This document shows, one piece after another, positions 8,245 to 18,264 of a stretch of 47,817 nucleotides of DNA (positions are counted from its first letter, which is position 1; each line of letters opens with the position of its first letter). The notes below the pieces were generated by a model, which was not told the origin of the DNA, searched no databases, and saw nothing but the letters and a program-made list of their open reading frames with translations. The DNA lies in NCBI GenBank assembly GCA_905210435.1, contig CAJLWO010000015.1, forward strand, positions 1-47,817, read 5' to 3'. The position numbers were made by a program, and so were the translations under genes. The stretch is from an uncultured Bacteroidales bacterium. Its GTDB lineage: Bacteria > Bacteroidota > Bacteroidia > Bacteroidales > Muribaculaceae.

Positions 8245-9096
8245 ATGAGTACAAGACTTACTAAAAAGGCGAAAGAAACGTTCGAGTGCATAAAGCGGAT
8301 TGACGAGAACGGAAATGAATGGTGGTCATCGCGTGAACTTGCGAGAGCGCTTACGTATACTGACTATCGTAATTTCCTCGAAGTCATGAGAAAAGCATGG
8401 GATGCCTGTAGGAATAGCAATCAAAATCCAAATCATCATTTCGTTAAGATCAACGAAATGATACAGATAGGTAAAACCGCTGAAAGAGAGGTAGAAACAT
8501 GGCTTATGAGCCGATATGTATGTTATCTTGCCGTGCAGAACGCGGATCCGTCTAAACCAATTGTAGCACAGGCTCAGACATATTTTGCTATCCAGACGCG
8601 CCGGGCGGAAAAACTTCTTGACGTCCCATTCACGGAGGAGGAAGAAAAGAGACTTATGCTCCGTAGCGAAATGAAGAAGCATAATACGCGTCTCGCAAGT
8701 GCTGCAAAAGAGGCTGGAGTTGTTACCAACAAGGATTATGGCGTATTTCAGAATGCTGGCTATAAAGGGCTTTATGGAGGACTTGATCAAGACGATATAC
8801 ATAAACGAAAAGGACTCAAAGAAAATCAGCGTATACTTGACCACATGGGAAGTACGGAACTTGCGGCGAACCTTTTCCGAGCTACGCAGACTGAGGATAA
8901 ATTGAGGCGTGATAAAATACAAGGGAAAATTGCTGCCAATCGAACACACTTTGAAGTAGGGCAGAAGGTCAGAGAGACTATCAGGGAACTCGGAGGAACA
9001 ATGCCAGAGGATTTGCCAACTACAGAAAGTATCAAGAGATTGGAGAGTAAACAGAAACGACTCATAGATAAAGAATCCTCAAAAGATACCGAATAG
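8245..9096 (+). CDS. dinD: DinD-like DNA damage-inducible protein
   Basis: The 283-residue protein begins MSTRLTKKAKETFECIKRID and carries a BRO-N-like N-terminal domain with GNEWWSSRELARALTYTDYR and HHFVKINEMIQIGKTAERE. These match E. coli DinD, whose middle part also has the RYVCYLAVQNADPSKPIVAQAQTYFA pattern. DinD is a LexA-controlled protein reported to inhibit RecA strand exchange in E. coli; the function in Bacteroidales is unproven. The start at 8245 fits the family N-terminus better than the in-frame ATG at 8215. The gene is visibly more AT-rich than its neighbours and stands alone between two operons, suggesting horizontal gain. No SOS box could be assigned. Confidence 0.85.
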   Translation: MSTRLTKKAKETFECIKRIDENGNEWWSSRELARALTYTDYRNFLEVMRKAWDACRNSNQNPNHHFVKINEMIQIGKTAEREVETWLMSRYVCYLAVQNADPSKPIVAQAQTYFAIQTRRAEKLLDVPFTEEEEKRLMLRSEMKKHNTRLASAAKEAGVVTNKDYGVFQNAGYKGLYGGLDQDDIHKRKGLKENQRILDHMGSTELAANLFRATQTEDKLRRDKIQGKIAANRTHFEVGQKVRETIRELGGTMPEDLPTTESIKRLESKQKRLIDKESSKDTE

Positions 9097-9136
9097 TCAG
9101 GTAGAATGCTTTCCATCAGGATAGCTATTTAGGCCA

Positions 9137-9310
9137 AAGGGTGTTGCAAAACTATAATTAGCGGTCAAAGTCATAGCGATTTGTAGGGACGCGATTTATC
9201 GCGTCCGCGCTATGGTTATGATATTTAGTGCGTTATGCCATCCGGATGCGGACGCGATGAATCGCGTCCCTACAATTTAGTTTGTATATTTTGAGTTCTG
9301 CAATACCCTC
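9137..9310. repeat. Composite repeat, copy B: GGGTGTTGCAAAACT ends around a REPIN-like core
   Basis: The left end AAGGGTGTTGCAAAACT (9137-9153) is inverted at the right end AGTTCTGCAATACCCTC (9294-9310). Inside, 9181-9275 holds two hairpin arms (GGACGCGAT, TT, ATCGCGTCC and its near copy) with TTGTAGGG/CCCTACAA feet facing outward. It occupies the space between the convergent dinD and malic enzyme genes. Confidence 0.8.
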
Positions 9311-9316
9311 ATAATG

Positions 9317-9355
9317 TGAGACAGCCGTGAAGTCAATCACTTCACGGCTGTCTCA
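9317..9355. terminator. Strong hairpin, likely shared terminator of dinD and maeB
   Basis: A perfect 17-bp stem (9317-9333 with 9339-9355) closes on the 5-base loop CAATC. The plus-strand side is followed by a T-rich tract (TTTATTTTAATC), the minus-strand side only by AT-rich sequence. It lies between convergent genes and could end transcripts from both. Confidence 0.7.
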
Positions 9356-9387
9356 TTTATTTTAATCTTTCCCCGGAGGGTGTCGGA

Positions 9388-11691
<2,304 letters not shown>

Positions 11692-11798
11692 AATCTTTCT
11701 ACCTTAAAATTATTTATTTCCGGCCGGCGGCATGGTTGCCGTGACGGCCTCTTTTGTTTGATAACTTGTTGATGTTCAATACGTGGCTGGATGCGGTG

Positions 11799-12155
11799 TC
11801 AGAACGGGGCATAGACCAGCGGGACACCCGACCCCGGAGAGTACAGATACAGGTATCCGTCGCGTATCAGCCATGTGAAGCGCCATGTCTTGCCCATGTT
11901 GAAATACACATAGAGCGTGTTGTTGAATGTCTCCCATGTGAAATAATACGTCGAGTTGCCTGCATAGTCTTCTATGTAGTAGCTGCCTGTACCGTCGTGA
12001 TAGAAGTTGTATTCGTTGTAGTCTACTCCCGGCGGGTCGACAATAGTCCAGCTTCCCTCGAGGGGTGAGTACCAGTAATCGTCGTCATCGTCGCACGATG
12101 TCGTGAACAGGGCTGCAAACATTACCAGCAGAAGGGATAGTGAAAAATTGCGCAT
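11799..12155 (-). CDS. Small lipoprotein with Asp-rich surface-export signal
   Basis: This 118-residue protein of unknown function has a signal peptide ending FTTSC, with Cys21 the likely lipidated residue. Five aspartates follow directly (CDDDDDYW). A run of acidic residues after the Cys is the known lipoprotein export signal of Bacteroidetes, so surface exposure is predicted. The mature part is rich in Tyr, Trp and Gly (LEGSWTIVDPPG, YYIEDYAGNSTYYFTWE), suggesting a small beta-barrel or lipocalin-like fold; this is inference only. A TATTTTTG box (minus strand, 12192-12199) gives it its own promoter, so it is probably not co-transcribed with the phosphopantetheinyl transferase upstream. Confidence 0.75.
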   Translation of the reverse strand: MRNFSLSLLLVMFAALFTTSCDDDDDYWYSPLEGSWTIVDPPGVDYNEYNFYHDGTGSYYIEDYAGNSTYYFTWETFNNTLYVYFNMGKTWRFTWLIRDGYLYLYSPGSGVPLVYAPF

Positions 12156-12191
12156 AGAGGTAAGTTGTCGTTTGAATTATATGATATTTTG

Positions 12192-12199
12192 CAAAAATA
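12192..12199 (-). promoter_or_regulatory. -7 box of the small lipoprotein gene
   Basis: The minus strand reads TATTTTTG, matching TAnnTTTG, 36 bases upstream of the lipoprotein start codon. The flanks are AT-rich and no clear -33 element is seen. Confidence 0.5.
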
Positions 12200-12318
12200 C
12201 AATATTTTTTCTTTATAAATGTCGTTAATTTAAATAAAATTGTGACAAATATCTACTTTTTATGTAAATTTAGTAAATCGAGTGGCTTTTGGCACCGCAT
12301 ATTCCGGTTATGCCGCGC

Positions 12319-12978
12319 TCATATACGGCGGCAGAAGGTGATGCAGCGGCTGACATCCCGGCGGATGTGGCAGCGGAATGTGGCTCCCGCTGCTGTTGCC
12401 GTAGCTTCGAGCGGGAACTCGTGGCGGTAGGGCGAGTACGGTGCCGCTTCGGCTATGCTCTCTATGTCTATGCCGTCGCGCAGTGACAGCCCGGGGATGC
12501 CTGCGGCCTTGTAGACGGCTTCCTTGACGGTCCACGCACATAACAACATGTCATGCCCGATAAATGTTGCTTCGTGTCCGTTGATAAATTTCGGCGCGAC
12601 ACGGGCGAGCTTGTCGGAAATGTCCTCGATGTCGATACCTAATGACTGCGACTTAGACCCCAATACTATGCATGCCCCGCTGCGGCAGTGCGACAGGGAT
12701 ATGCCTGTGTCAATGACCTGATTGTCATCCGCTTTCAGGAACGGTGCGCCGGAGTCGTGATGGCCGAGGGATGCGCCGGCTGCATGGGTACAGCCATGAT
12801 GATTCAGTGCCGCATGGTTGAGCAGGGTATATGTCAGTGCGCGCTCGCGCCGCTTTTTGTCGGAGCGGCATTGCTCCACGTCGGAGCTTTGGGCGGTCGA
12901 GAAACTGTCGCTGCTGATGTCGTCGTAGTCGCCCGTAATGATGACTGTGCCGTCGATATGATATTCGTGCAGGCTCAT
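12319..12978 (-). CDS. 4'-phosphopantetheinyl transferase superfamily protein
   Basis: The 219-residue protein carries both family signatures: a GIDIEDI Mg-binding segment near the middle and WTVKEAVYKAAG shortly after. ISLSHCRSGACIVLG before them corresponds to the conserved SxSHs region. Such enzymes move the phosphopantetheine arm of CoA onto a carrier protein serine. Its size is that of Sfp-like rather than AcpS-type enzymes, so it may serve a dedicated carrier protein not visible here. The start codon overlaps the stop of the upstream gldD-like gene by four bases (12975-12978), so translation is probably coupled. It is the last gene of the gldE-gldD-transferase set. Confidence 0.88.
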   Translation of the reverse strand: MSLHEYHIDGTVIITGDYDDISSDSFSTAQSSDVEQCRSDKKRRERALTYTLLNHAALNHHGCTHAAGASLGHHDSGAPFLKADDNQVIDTGISLSHCRSGACIVLGSKSQSLGIDIEDISDKLARVAPKFINGHEATFIGHDMLLCAWTVKEAVYKAAGIPGLSLRDGIDIESIAEAAPYSPYRHEFPLEATATAAGATFRCHIRRDVSRCITFCRRI

Positions 12979-13589
12979 CGGTGCATGGATTTAAGGGCGT
13001 GGAGGATGTCGCGCCGCAGCATGTTCACTACGGGGGCTATGGAGTCGGCGGTGGCCGGCGAGGCATCCCTGACGAAGGCCGCCCCGCTGACTACGAAATT
13101 GGTGCCGTCGGTGGCCACGAACTGTACGGGTGTAGAGATGTCGCCGCGGCTTACGAACAGCTTGTTCTCAAATCCGCCGGGCGAGTCAAATTCAAGCAGC
13201 TCGGTGTCGGAGCCGCCGAGATTGAGCCGCACGCGCTCCATGCGGTTGGCTATTACGTCGCCGACAGTGGTCGTGTCGACGGGTGTCACGGTGAAAAATA
13301 TCGTGGAGTTGAATTTCGGGTATGCGGCGTTGACAAACTGTGAGTTGCCGGCGTCGGATATACGTTGTGTCACGATGGCCGCGTCGCTGACAGCAATGTG
13401 CAGAGCGGTTGTCCCTACAACCATGTCGGAGTAGAGCGAATCGGGGATTACGATGCGCGGGTAGGCATGGCGGCGGGGTACCGGCGCGACGTCGCCGCCG
13501 GTGTTCTTACCCTTCTCCGTGTTGCCGGAGCAGCCGGCGACGGTGCCTGCTATGAGTGTCAATAGTATCAGGCGGATTATGAACGGCAT
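12975..13589 (-). CDS. gldD: GldD-like lipoprotein
   Basis: This 204-residue lipoprotein has a signal peptide ending TVAGC (Cys20). The mature part aligns with the gliding-motility lipoprotein GldD: HAYPRIVIPDSLY near the start, YPKFNSTIFFTVTPVD in the middle, VQFVATDGTNFVVSGAAF, and the closing DSIAPVVNMLRRDILHALKSM. GldD is needed for gliding in Flavobacterium, but homologues occur in Bacteroidales without known gliding, so the role here is uncertain and envelope assembly is a fair guess. No acidic run follows the Cys, so a periplasm-facing lipoprotein is likely. Adjacency to gldE supports the call. It overlaps the next gene by four bases. Confidence 0.82.
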   Translation of the reverse strand: MPFIIRLILLTLIAGTVAGCSGNTEKGKNTGGDVAPVPRRHAYPRIVIPDSLYSDMVVGTTALHIAVSDAAIVTQRISDAGNSQFVNAAYPKFNSTIFFTVTPVDTTTVGDVIANRMERVRLNLGGSDTELLEFDSPGGFENKLFVSRGDISTPVQFVATDGTNFVVSGAAFVRDASPATADSIAPVVNMLRRDILHALKSMHR

Positions 13590-13644
13590 TAGATATATTC
13601 GGGATTATTAGATTGTTATCTGTGTGGTACACCGCGGAGGGGTG

Positions 13645-14973
13645 TCAGGTGGTCTGCACCTCGTTCATCACCTTTACGCGCACGTTGGTGATGCGGTGGT
13701 GCTCGATGTCGAGTATGAGGAAGCGGCAGCGTCCGTAGACGAGCGGTTCTTTCTCCTTTGGGAAATCGCCCTTGATGGCGAGCAGCATTCCTGCGAGCGT
13801 CTCGCAGTCTTCGGTTACGTCGGCATATTCCTCTTCGTCGAGGCCTGTGATGCGGAAGAAGTCGTTGAGTAGCGTGCGTCCCTCGAATATATAGGTGTCG
13901 TCGGGGAGACGCTGGTATGTTTTCTCCTCCTCGTCATACTCGTCGTTGATGTCGCCTACAATCTCTTCGAGCACATCCTCGAGCGTCACGATGCCCTGAG
14001 TGCCTCCGAACTCGTCGATGACGATGGCCAGATGTATCTTCATCTTGCGGAAGTCCTCGAGAAGGTCGTCGATTGAGCGCGATTCGGGCACGAAATACGG
14101 CTTTCGTATGAGTTTCTGCCACTGGAATTCCTTATCTTCCTTGCCTATGTAGGGGAGGAGGTCGCGGGCATAGAGCACGCCTCGTATGTTGTCCTGCGTG
14201 TCCTCATAGACCGGCAGGCGCGCATAGCCCGACTGAAGCACCACGTCCATCACTTTGTCGAAGTCCCAGGTGATGTCGATGTCGGTGATGTCGACGCGCG
14301 GAGTCATAACCTCGGAGGCGGTAGTGTCGCCGAAACGGAGTATCTCTTTGAGCATGTCGCGGTCGGCACCGCTTTTCATGTCGGTGATTTCGAGCGCTTT
14401 TTCAAGTTCGTCGGTCGAGATATTGTCATGCTTTTTCGTCACCACACGGTTGACGATGCCCGAGCTTTTTACGAGTATCGACGAGAGGGAATGGAACAGT
14501 TTCATCAGGAATGTCACCCCTCCGATTGCTTTCGTAGCCCAGGAGAGCGGATTCTGTTTGGCGAGCAGTTTAGGGAAAATCTCGCCGAAAAGAAGTATGA
14601 GGAACGTGAGGATTACAGTCTGAAGCACGAAACTCAGCACGGCCGACATGCCCGAGAACACCGGGCCGAGGGCGAAGTTGCAGAGCACGACTATTGTGAC
14701 ATTGACAAGATTATTGGCTATTAGGATTGTCGCGAGCAGGCGTTCGGGCTGCTCGATGACATTGCGTATGCAGTCGCCGGTGCGGCTGTCGTCAAGGCGC
14801 TCGTCGTCGGCATCGAGCGAGAAAAATGCTATTTCACTGCCGGACACGAATCCGGATACAAACAGGCAGAGTATACCGAATGCGAGCGCCACTATCTGTG
14901 CTGCGCCGAATCCGGATATATCCGCTAATATGCTACATACGGTTTGGGTAGCAGGAAAAGGGTCTACGTCCAA
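13645..14973 (-). CDS. gldE: GldE-like CNNM/CorC membrane protein with CBS domains
   Basis: This 442-residue protein has a DUF21/CNNM membrane domain (about 20-190, starting with VALAFGILCLFVSGFVSGSEIAFFS and the LATILIANNLVNV helix). A CBS pair follows (about 210-340, with ASEVMTPRVDITDID and FGGTQGIVTLEDVLEEIVGD), then a CorC_HlyC domain at the C-terminus. The family is linked to Mg or Co transport and, as GldE, to gliding in Flavobacteria; it is an inner-membrane protein. It heads the gldE-gldD-phosphopantetheinyl transferase set. A promoter at 15045-15075 and a hairpin at 15001-15033 precede it. The alternative start choice is limited by these upstream signals. Confidence 0.88.
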   Translation of the reverse strand: MDVDPFPATQTVCSILADISGFGAAQIVALAFGILCLFVSGFVSGSEIAFFSLDADDERLDDSRTGDCIRNVIEQPERLLATILIANNLVNVTIVVLCNFALGPVFSGMSAVLSFVLQTVILTFLILLFGEIFPKLLAKQNPLSWATKAIGGVTFLMKLFHSLSSILVKSSGIVNRVVTKKHDNISTDELEKALEITDMKSGADRDMLKEILRFGDTTASEVMTPRVDITDIDITWDFDKVMDVVLQSGYARLPVYEDTQDNIRGVLYARDLLPYIGKEDKEFQWQKLIRKPYFVPESRSIDDLLEDFRKMKIHLAIVIDEFGGTQGIVTLEDVLEEIVGDINDEYDEEEKTYQRLPDDTYIFEGRTLLNDFFRITGLDEEEYADVTEDCETLAGMLLAIKGDFPKEKEPLVYGRCRFLILDIEHHRITNVRVKVMNEVQTT

Positions 14974-15000
14974 AATAAATTGCTGTTGGTTAATAATATC

Positions 15001-15033
15001 GGTTCACGACAGATTGTGTGCAGGTCGTGAACC
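15001..15033 (-). promoter_or_regulatory. Hairpin in the gldE leader
   Basis: GGTTCACGAC (15001-15010) is perfectly inverted as GTCGTGAACC (15024-15033), giving a 10-bp stem with a 13-base loop. It lies between the predicted gldE transcription start (near 15038) and its ATG at 14973, so it would be in the 5' untranslated RNA. There is no T-run, so a simple terminator is unlikely. Confidence 0.5.
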
Positions 15034-15044
15034 ATTGACTACCG

Positions 15045-15075
15045 CAAAGATACTAAATTTTGACAAAAGCACAAC
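15045..15075 (-). promoter_or_regulatory. gldE promoter
   Basis: The minus strand has GTTG (15075-15072), a 19-base spacer, and TATCTTTG (15052-15045), matching the Bacteroidetes -33/-7 layout. It points toward gldE. Confidence 0.6.
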
Positions 15076-15384
15076 TATATAAATTAACTAAACTCGGTAA
15101 AGTGAATCCGGATGTCAAAAATACTGTTTCCGAACTGTCCGAGAGAAGAAAGCTGCCGTAATTTGATGTATGGGTTAATATTGTTGGAAGCGGACATTGT
15201 CGGAGGGTCGGGGAGCTTCGGGCAGAACGTTTCGACGATTGAAGTGACTTTTGCAGCCAATGGTAATCCATATTTTAAAATCTCAAACCTACTTTTTGTG
15301 GGATTATTAAAATTTCATTAATTTTACATTTTTAGAGATGTTTCCATCAATGTCATAAATATTAAATCATTTAGGTCAATTAAA

Positions 15385-15843
15385 ATGAGACGTTTAATTT
15401 TGTTATTATCATATGTGTCAATCTTTTTTATCAAATCATTTGCGCAAAATGATTCAATTTTAATATCTTCTGATAGAAATGATTCTATTGCAATTGCTAC
15501 ATCTAATTTAGTTGATAAAATTTTTAGAGTAAAGCTCATAGAAATAGATTCTAACAGATATAAACTTTATCCAACTGAAAATATTTATAATTTTTTGAAG
15601 TTGGATACGCAGACTGGTAGAATTGACCAAATTCAATGGTCTTTGGATAGTAAAAAAGAATTTTCTAGTTCTCTTAATCGAGAAGATTTGTCTACATCAT
15701 GGTCTGAAACCGCAAATTCTTTTGAATTATATCCTACGCAAAATATGTATCAATTTATCCTTTTAGATAAAGCTACAGGTCGTACATGGCATGTTCAATG
15801 GGGGTTATCAGATAACAAACGTTGGATTAAAAGAATTTACTAA
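15385..15843 (+). CDS. Secreted AT-rich orphan protein with two YPT-N-Y repeats
   Basis: This 152-residue protein of unknown function has a signal peptide (about 1-20, ending KSFAQ). Two copies of a roughly 40-residue repeat follow, at about 58-97 and 113-152. Both contain LYPTxNxYxFxxLDxxTGRxxxxQW followed by a polar stretch. The conserved Tyr, Pro, Trp and Gly suggest a small beta-structured unit. The gene is far more AT-rich than its neighbours and sits alone between two divergently arranged operons, pointing to recent acquisition. It is likely periplasmic or exported. No catalytic motif is visible and I do not assign a function. Confidence 0.7.
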   Translation: MRRLILLLSYVSIFFIKSFAQNDSILISSDRNDSIAIATSNLVDKIFRVKLIEIDSNRYKLYPTENIYNFLKLDTQTGRIDQIQWSLDSKKEFSSSLNREDLSTSWSETANSFELYPTQNMYQFILLDKATGRTWHVQWGLSDNKRWIKRIY

Positions 15844-16003
15844 AAAAGTATATTTTACGATATACAGCATAGAAAATGTTTTTACACGTTATAAATTAAT
15901 CCATTTACAAAATCACTGATTTCATAATCTGTTATAATGAAGTAGAGAATCAAATTCAGCGATAGTTAAATTAAATTTATAAATTGTAATTCAGGTCGTT
16001 ATT

Positions 16004-16034
16004 TTTGGCAATTGGAGGTAAATGATTAAATTTG
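16004..16034 (+). promoter_or_regulatory. dapB operon promoter
   Basis: TTTG (16004-16007), a 19-base spacer, and TAAATTTG (16027-16034) form a full match to the Bacteroidetes promoter. Transcription would start near 16041, shortly before the ATG at 16057, and this rules out the in-frame GTG at 16036 as a practical start. Confidence 0.75.
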
Positions 16035-16056
16035 CGTGTTAAAAACAGGATTTAAT

Positions 16057-16776
16057 ATGAAAATAGCGCTTATCGGCCATGGAAAGATGGGCCGGATGAT
16101 TGAGAATATAGCTCGCCGGAGGGGGCACGAGATAGTAGCGATAATAGATGTCGACAATCAGGATGATTTTGACTCGGAGGGATTTCTTTCGGCCGATGTG
16201 GCGATTGAGTTTACCGTGCCGGGTACGGCTGTTGCCAACTATGAGCGTGCTTTCGAGCGCGGCATTCCGGTGGTTTCGGGAACTACGGCATGGGGCTCGC
16301 CCGACGACCTGCGCCCGATGATTGAGAAATATGACGCCACATTCTTCTGGACATCCAATTTCAGCGTGGGGGTGAACATATTCTTCGCGGTCAACCGTTA
16401 TCTTGCCCGCATCATGAACCATTTCGCCCAGTATCAGCCTTCGATGCTCGAAATCCATCATATCCACAAGCTTGACCATCCGAGCGGCACCGCCAAGACT
16501 CTCGCCGAGGGCATAATCGACGAGACTGCCCGCATCGACCGCTGGGCCGAGGAACCGGCCGGAGACGATACGCTTGTAATCGACCACCGCCGCGAGGGTG
16601 AAGTGCCGGGCACGCATATTATTAACTGGAAATCGCCGGTCGACACCATCACCATCAGCCATGAGGCCAATTCGCGCGAGGGTTTCGCGCTGGGTGCCGT
16701 AATCGCCGCCGAGTACACCAAGGGACGCCACGGTATTCTCACTATGGACCAGCTCATGGGCGACCTTCTTAAATAA
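16057..16776 (+). CDS. dapB: 4-hydroxy-tetrahydrodipicolinate reductase
   Basis: The 239-residue enzyme starts MKIALIGHGKMGRMIENIA, a Rossmann NAD(P)H-binding turn. It carries AIEFTVPG and VSGTTAW, the catalytic ILEIHHxxKLDxPSGTAKTLAE block (here MLEIHHIHKLDHPSGTAKTL) and a C-terminal SREGFALGAV segment. It reduces hydroxy-tetrahydrodipicolinate on the way to diaminopimelate and lysine, in the cytoplasm. This supplies the diamino acid used by MurE in the same window. The start at 16057 fits the family N-terminus and the promoter just upstream. lepB follows after 12 bases, so they are co-transcribed. Confidence 0.95.
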   Translation: MKIALIGHGKMGRMIENIARRRGHEIVAIIDVDNQDDFDSEGFLSADVAIEFTVPGTAVANYERAFERGIPVVSGTTAWGSPDDLRPMIEKYDATFFWTSNFSVGVNIFFAVNRYLARIMNHFAQYQPSMLEIHHIHKLDHPSGTAKTLAEGIIDETARIDRWAEEPAGDDTLVIDHRREGEVPGTHIINWKSPVDTITISHEANSREGFALGAVIAAEYTKGRHGILTMDQLMGDLLK

Positions 16777-16788
16777 GATAACTTTGCA

Positions 16789-18264
16789 ATGGAAAATAAC
16801 AACACAAACAATACCGGTTCGGCATCATCCAAAGGCTTTGCCGGCAAGGTGAAGGAGTTCACGGCCAAAATCGGGCCGAGCCTGCGGGCACGCACGTCGG
16901 GCATAAAGACAACGCGCTGGGTGCGTTTCGGTATCGTCGCCGCCCTCTGGATCGCATTCACCATATGGATGCAGACATGGTGGCTTTTCTTGGTGCTTTT
17001 CCTCCTGTTTGACATATATATCACCGGATATATCCCTTTCACATGGTGGAAACGGAGCAAGAATAAGACTGTCAGGACCGTCATGGCATGGGTCGACGCG
17101 CTTGTTTACGCCCTGATTCTGGTATACTTCGTGTTCAACTTTATCGGGCAGAACTATACGATACCTTCGTCATCGCTTGAGAAGACGCTCCTCACGGGCG
17201 ACTATCTTTTTGTCAACAAGCTGACCTACGGCCCCCGCGTGCCGATGACGCCGGTACACTTCCCGCTCGTACACAACACGCTCCCCATCCTCAACTGCAA
17301 CAGCTACCTTGAGTGGCCTCATGTCAAATACCATCGTCTCAAAGGGTTGCGCAGCGTTGAGAGCGGCGACATCGTGGTATTCAACTTCCCCGCCGGCGAC
17401 ACTGTCATGTCAAAGGTGCCCAATCCCGACTATTATCAGCTCGTGGCCATGAACGGTTACGACGCTGTCAACAATAACGAGACCGTGTTCGGCAAGAAGA
17501 TAACCCGTCCGGTCGACCGTCGCGAGAACTATGTAAAACGTGCTGTCGGCCTCCCCGGCGAGCGCCTTAAGATAGTTGACGGCGAGGTATATATCAACGG
17601 CAAAAAGCAGGCTATGCCCCGCGACGCGCAGTTTGCGTACTATGTAATCACTGACGGCACCCGTCTGCCCGAAAGCTTCTTTGAGGAGCTGGAGATTGCC
17701 AAAGACGACCGTATATCGCTTGCGGTACCCGACGGATATGCGCCCGTCTACCGTCTGCCGCTTACCTACAGTATGCTCGCACAGGTGCAGTCAAATCCGC
17801 ATGTGGTGCAGGTAGAACGCGAAACGGCCGACAACGACCCCCTGCGCATTTTCCCGTTCGAGCTTTCGGCACGTGAAGGCTGGACACGCTCCGATTTCGG
17901 CGGCGAGGAAGGTATACTTATCCCCAAAAAGGGTATGACCGTCAACCTTGACTATGACAACTGGCTCCTCTACGAGCGCGCCATACGCGTATATGAGGAT
18001 AATCCTACCGCCGAGTGGAAAGACGGCAAAGTGTATATCGACGGCAAACCGGCCGATACCTACACGTTTGCCATGGATTACTACTTCATGATGGGCGACA
18101 ACCGCGACAACTCCCTCGACTCCCGCTACTGGGGATTCGTCCCCGAGGATCATATCGTAGGCACTCCCGTAGGCGTCATCATCTCGTTTGATAAGGACAA
18201 ATCGATTTTTGACGGCAAGATACGCTGGAACAGAATATTCCGCGATGCAAATCCCGATAAATGA
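16789..18264 (+). CDS. lepB: Signal peptidase I
   Basis: This 491-residue inner-membrane serine protease removes signal peptides from secreted proteins. It has hydrophobic helices at about 46-83 and 98-120, then the catalytic serine region (YTIPSSSLEKTLLTGDYLFV, nucleophile probably Ser129), the lysine region NYVKRAVGLPGERL (Lys250), and the C-terminal box MMGDNRDNSLDSRYWGFVP. It is longer than E. coli LepB; the large insert between the Lys box and the GDN box is usual in Bacteroidetes. It lies in the dapB-lepB-wbqC operon and overlaps the next gene by four bases (18261-18264). Confidence 0.95.
   Translation: MENNNTNNTGSASSKGFAGKVKEFTAKIGPSLRARTSGIKTTRWVRFGIVAALWIAFTIWMQTWWLFLVLFLLFDIYITGYIPFTWWKRSKNKTVRTVMAWVDALVYALILVYFVFNFIGQNYTIPSSSLEKTLLTGDYLFVNKLTYGPRVPMTPVHFPLVHNTLPILNCNSYLEWPHVKYHRLKGLRSVESGDIVVFNFPAGDTVMSKVPNPDYYQLVAMNGYDAVNNNETVFGKKITRPVDRRENYVKRAVGLPGERLKIVDGEVYINGKKQAMPRDAQFAYYVITDGTRLPESFFEELEIAKDDRISLAVPDGYAPVYRLPLTYSMLAQVQSNPHVVQVERETADNDPLRIFPFELSAREGWTRSDFGGEEGILIPKKGMTVNLDYDNWLLYERAIRVYEDNPTAEWKDGKVYIDGKPADTYTFAMDYYFMMGDNRDNSLDSRYWGFVPEDHIVGTPVGVIISFDKDKSIFDGKIRWNRIFRDANPDK

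Larger units (their letters stand above)
14974..15384. other. Intergenic region between gldE and the AT-rich repeat-protein gene
   Basis: It holds the gldE promoter and a leader hairpin (listed separately). The stretch 15100-15300 has short open frames on both strands (for example 15112-15321 plus and 15053-15271 minus), but neither has a convincing start context or known motif. It may be a relic of an inserted element. The last 90 bases are AT-rich and probably carry the promoter of the 15385 gene. Confidence 0.5.

Noticed and set aside
9137..9310. Possible CRISPR array from repeated GGACGCG units
   Set aside because: Only one pair of inverted arms with no regularly spaced direct repeats or spacers, and no cas genes in the window.
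15053..15321. Short open frames on both strands between gldE and the repeat-protein gene
   Set aside because: No credible start context, no recognised motif, and the frames overlap on opposite strands; left as unexplained intergenic sequence.
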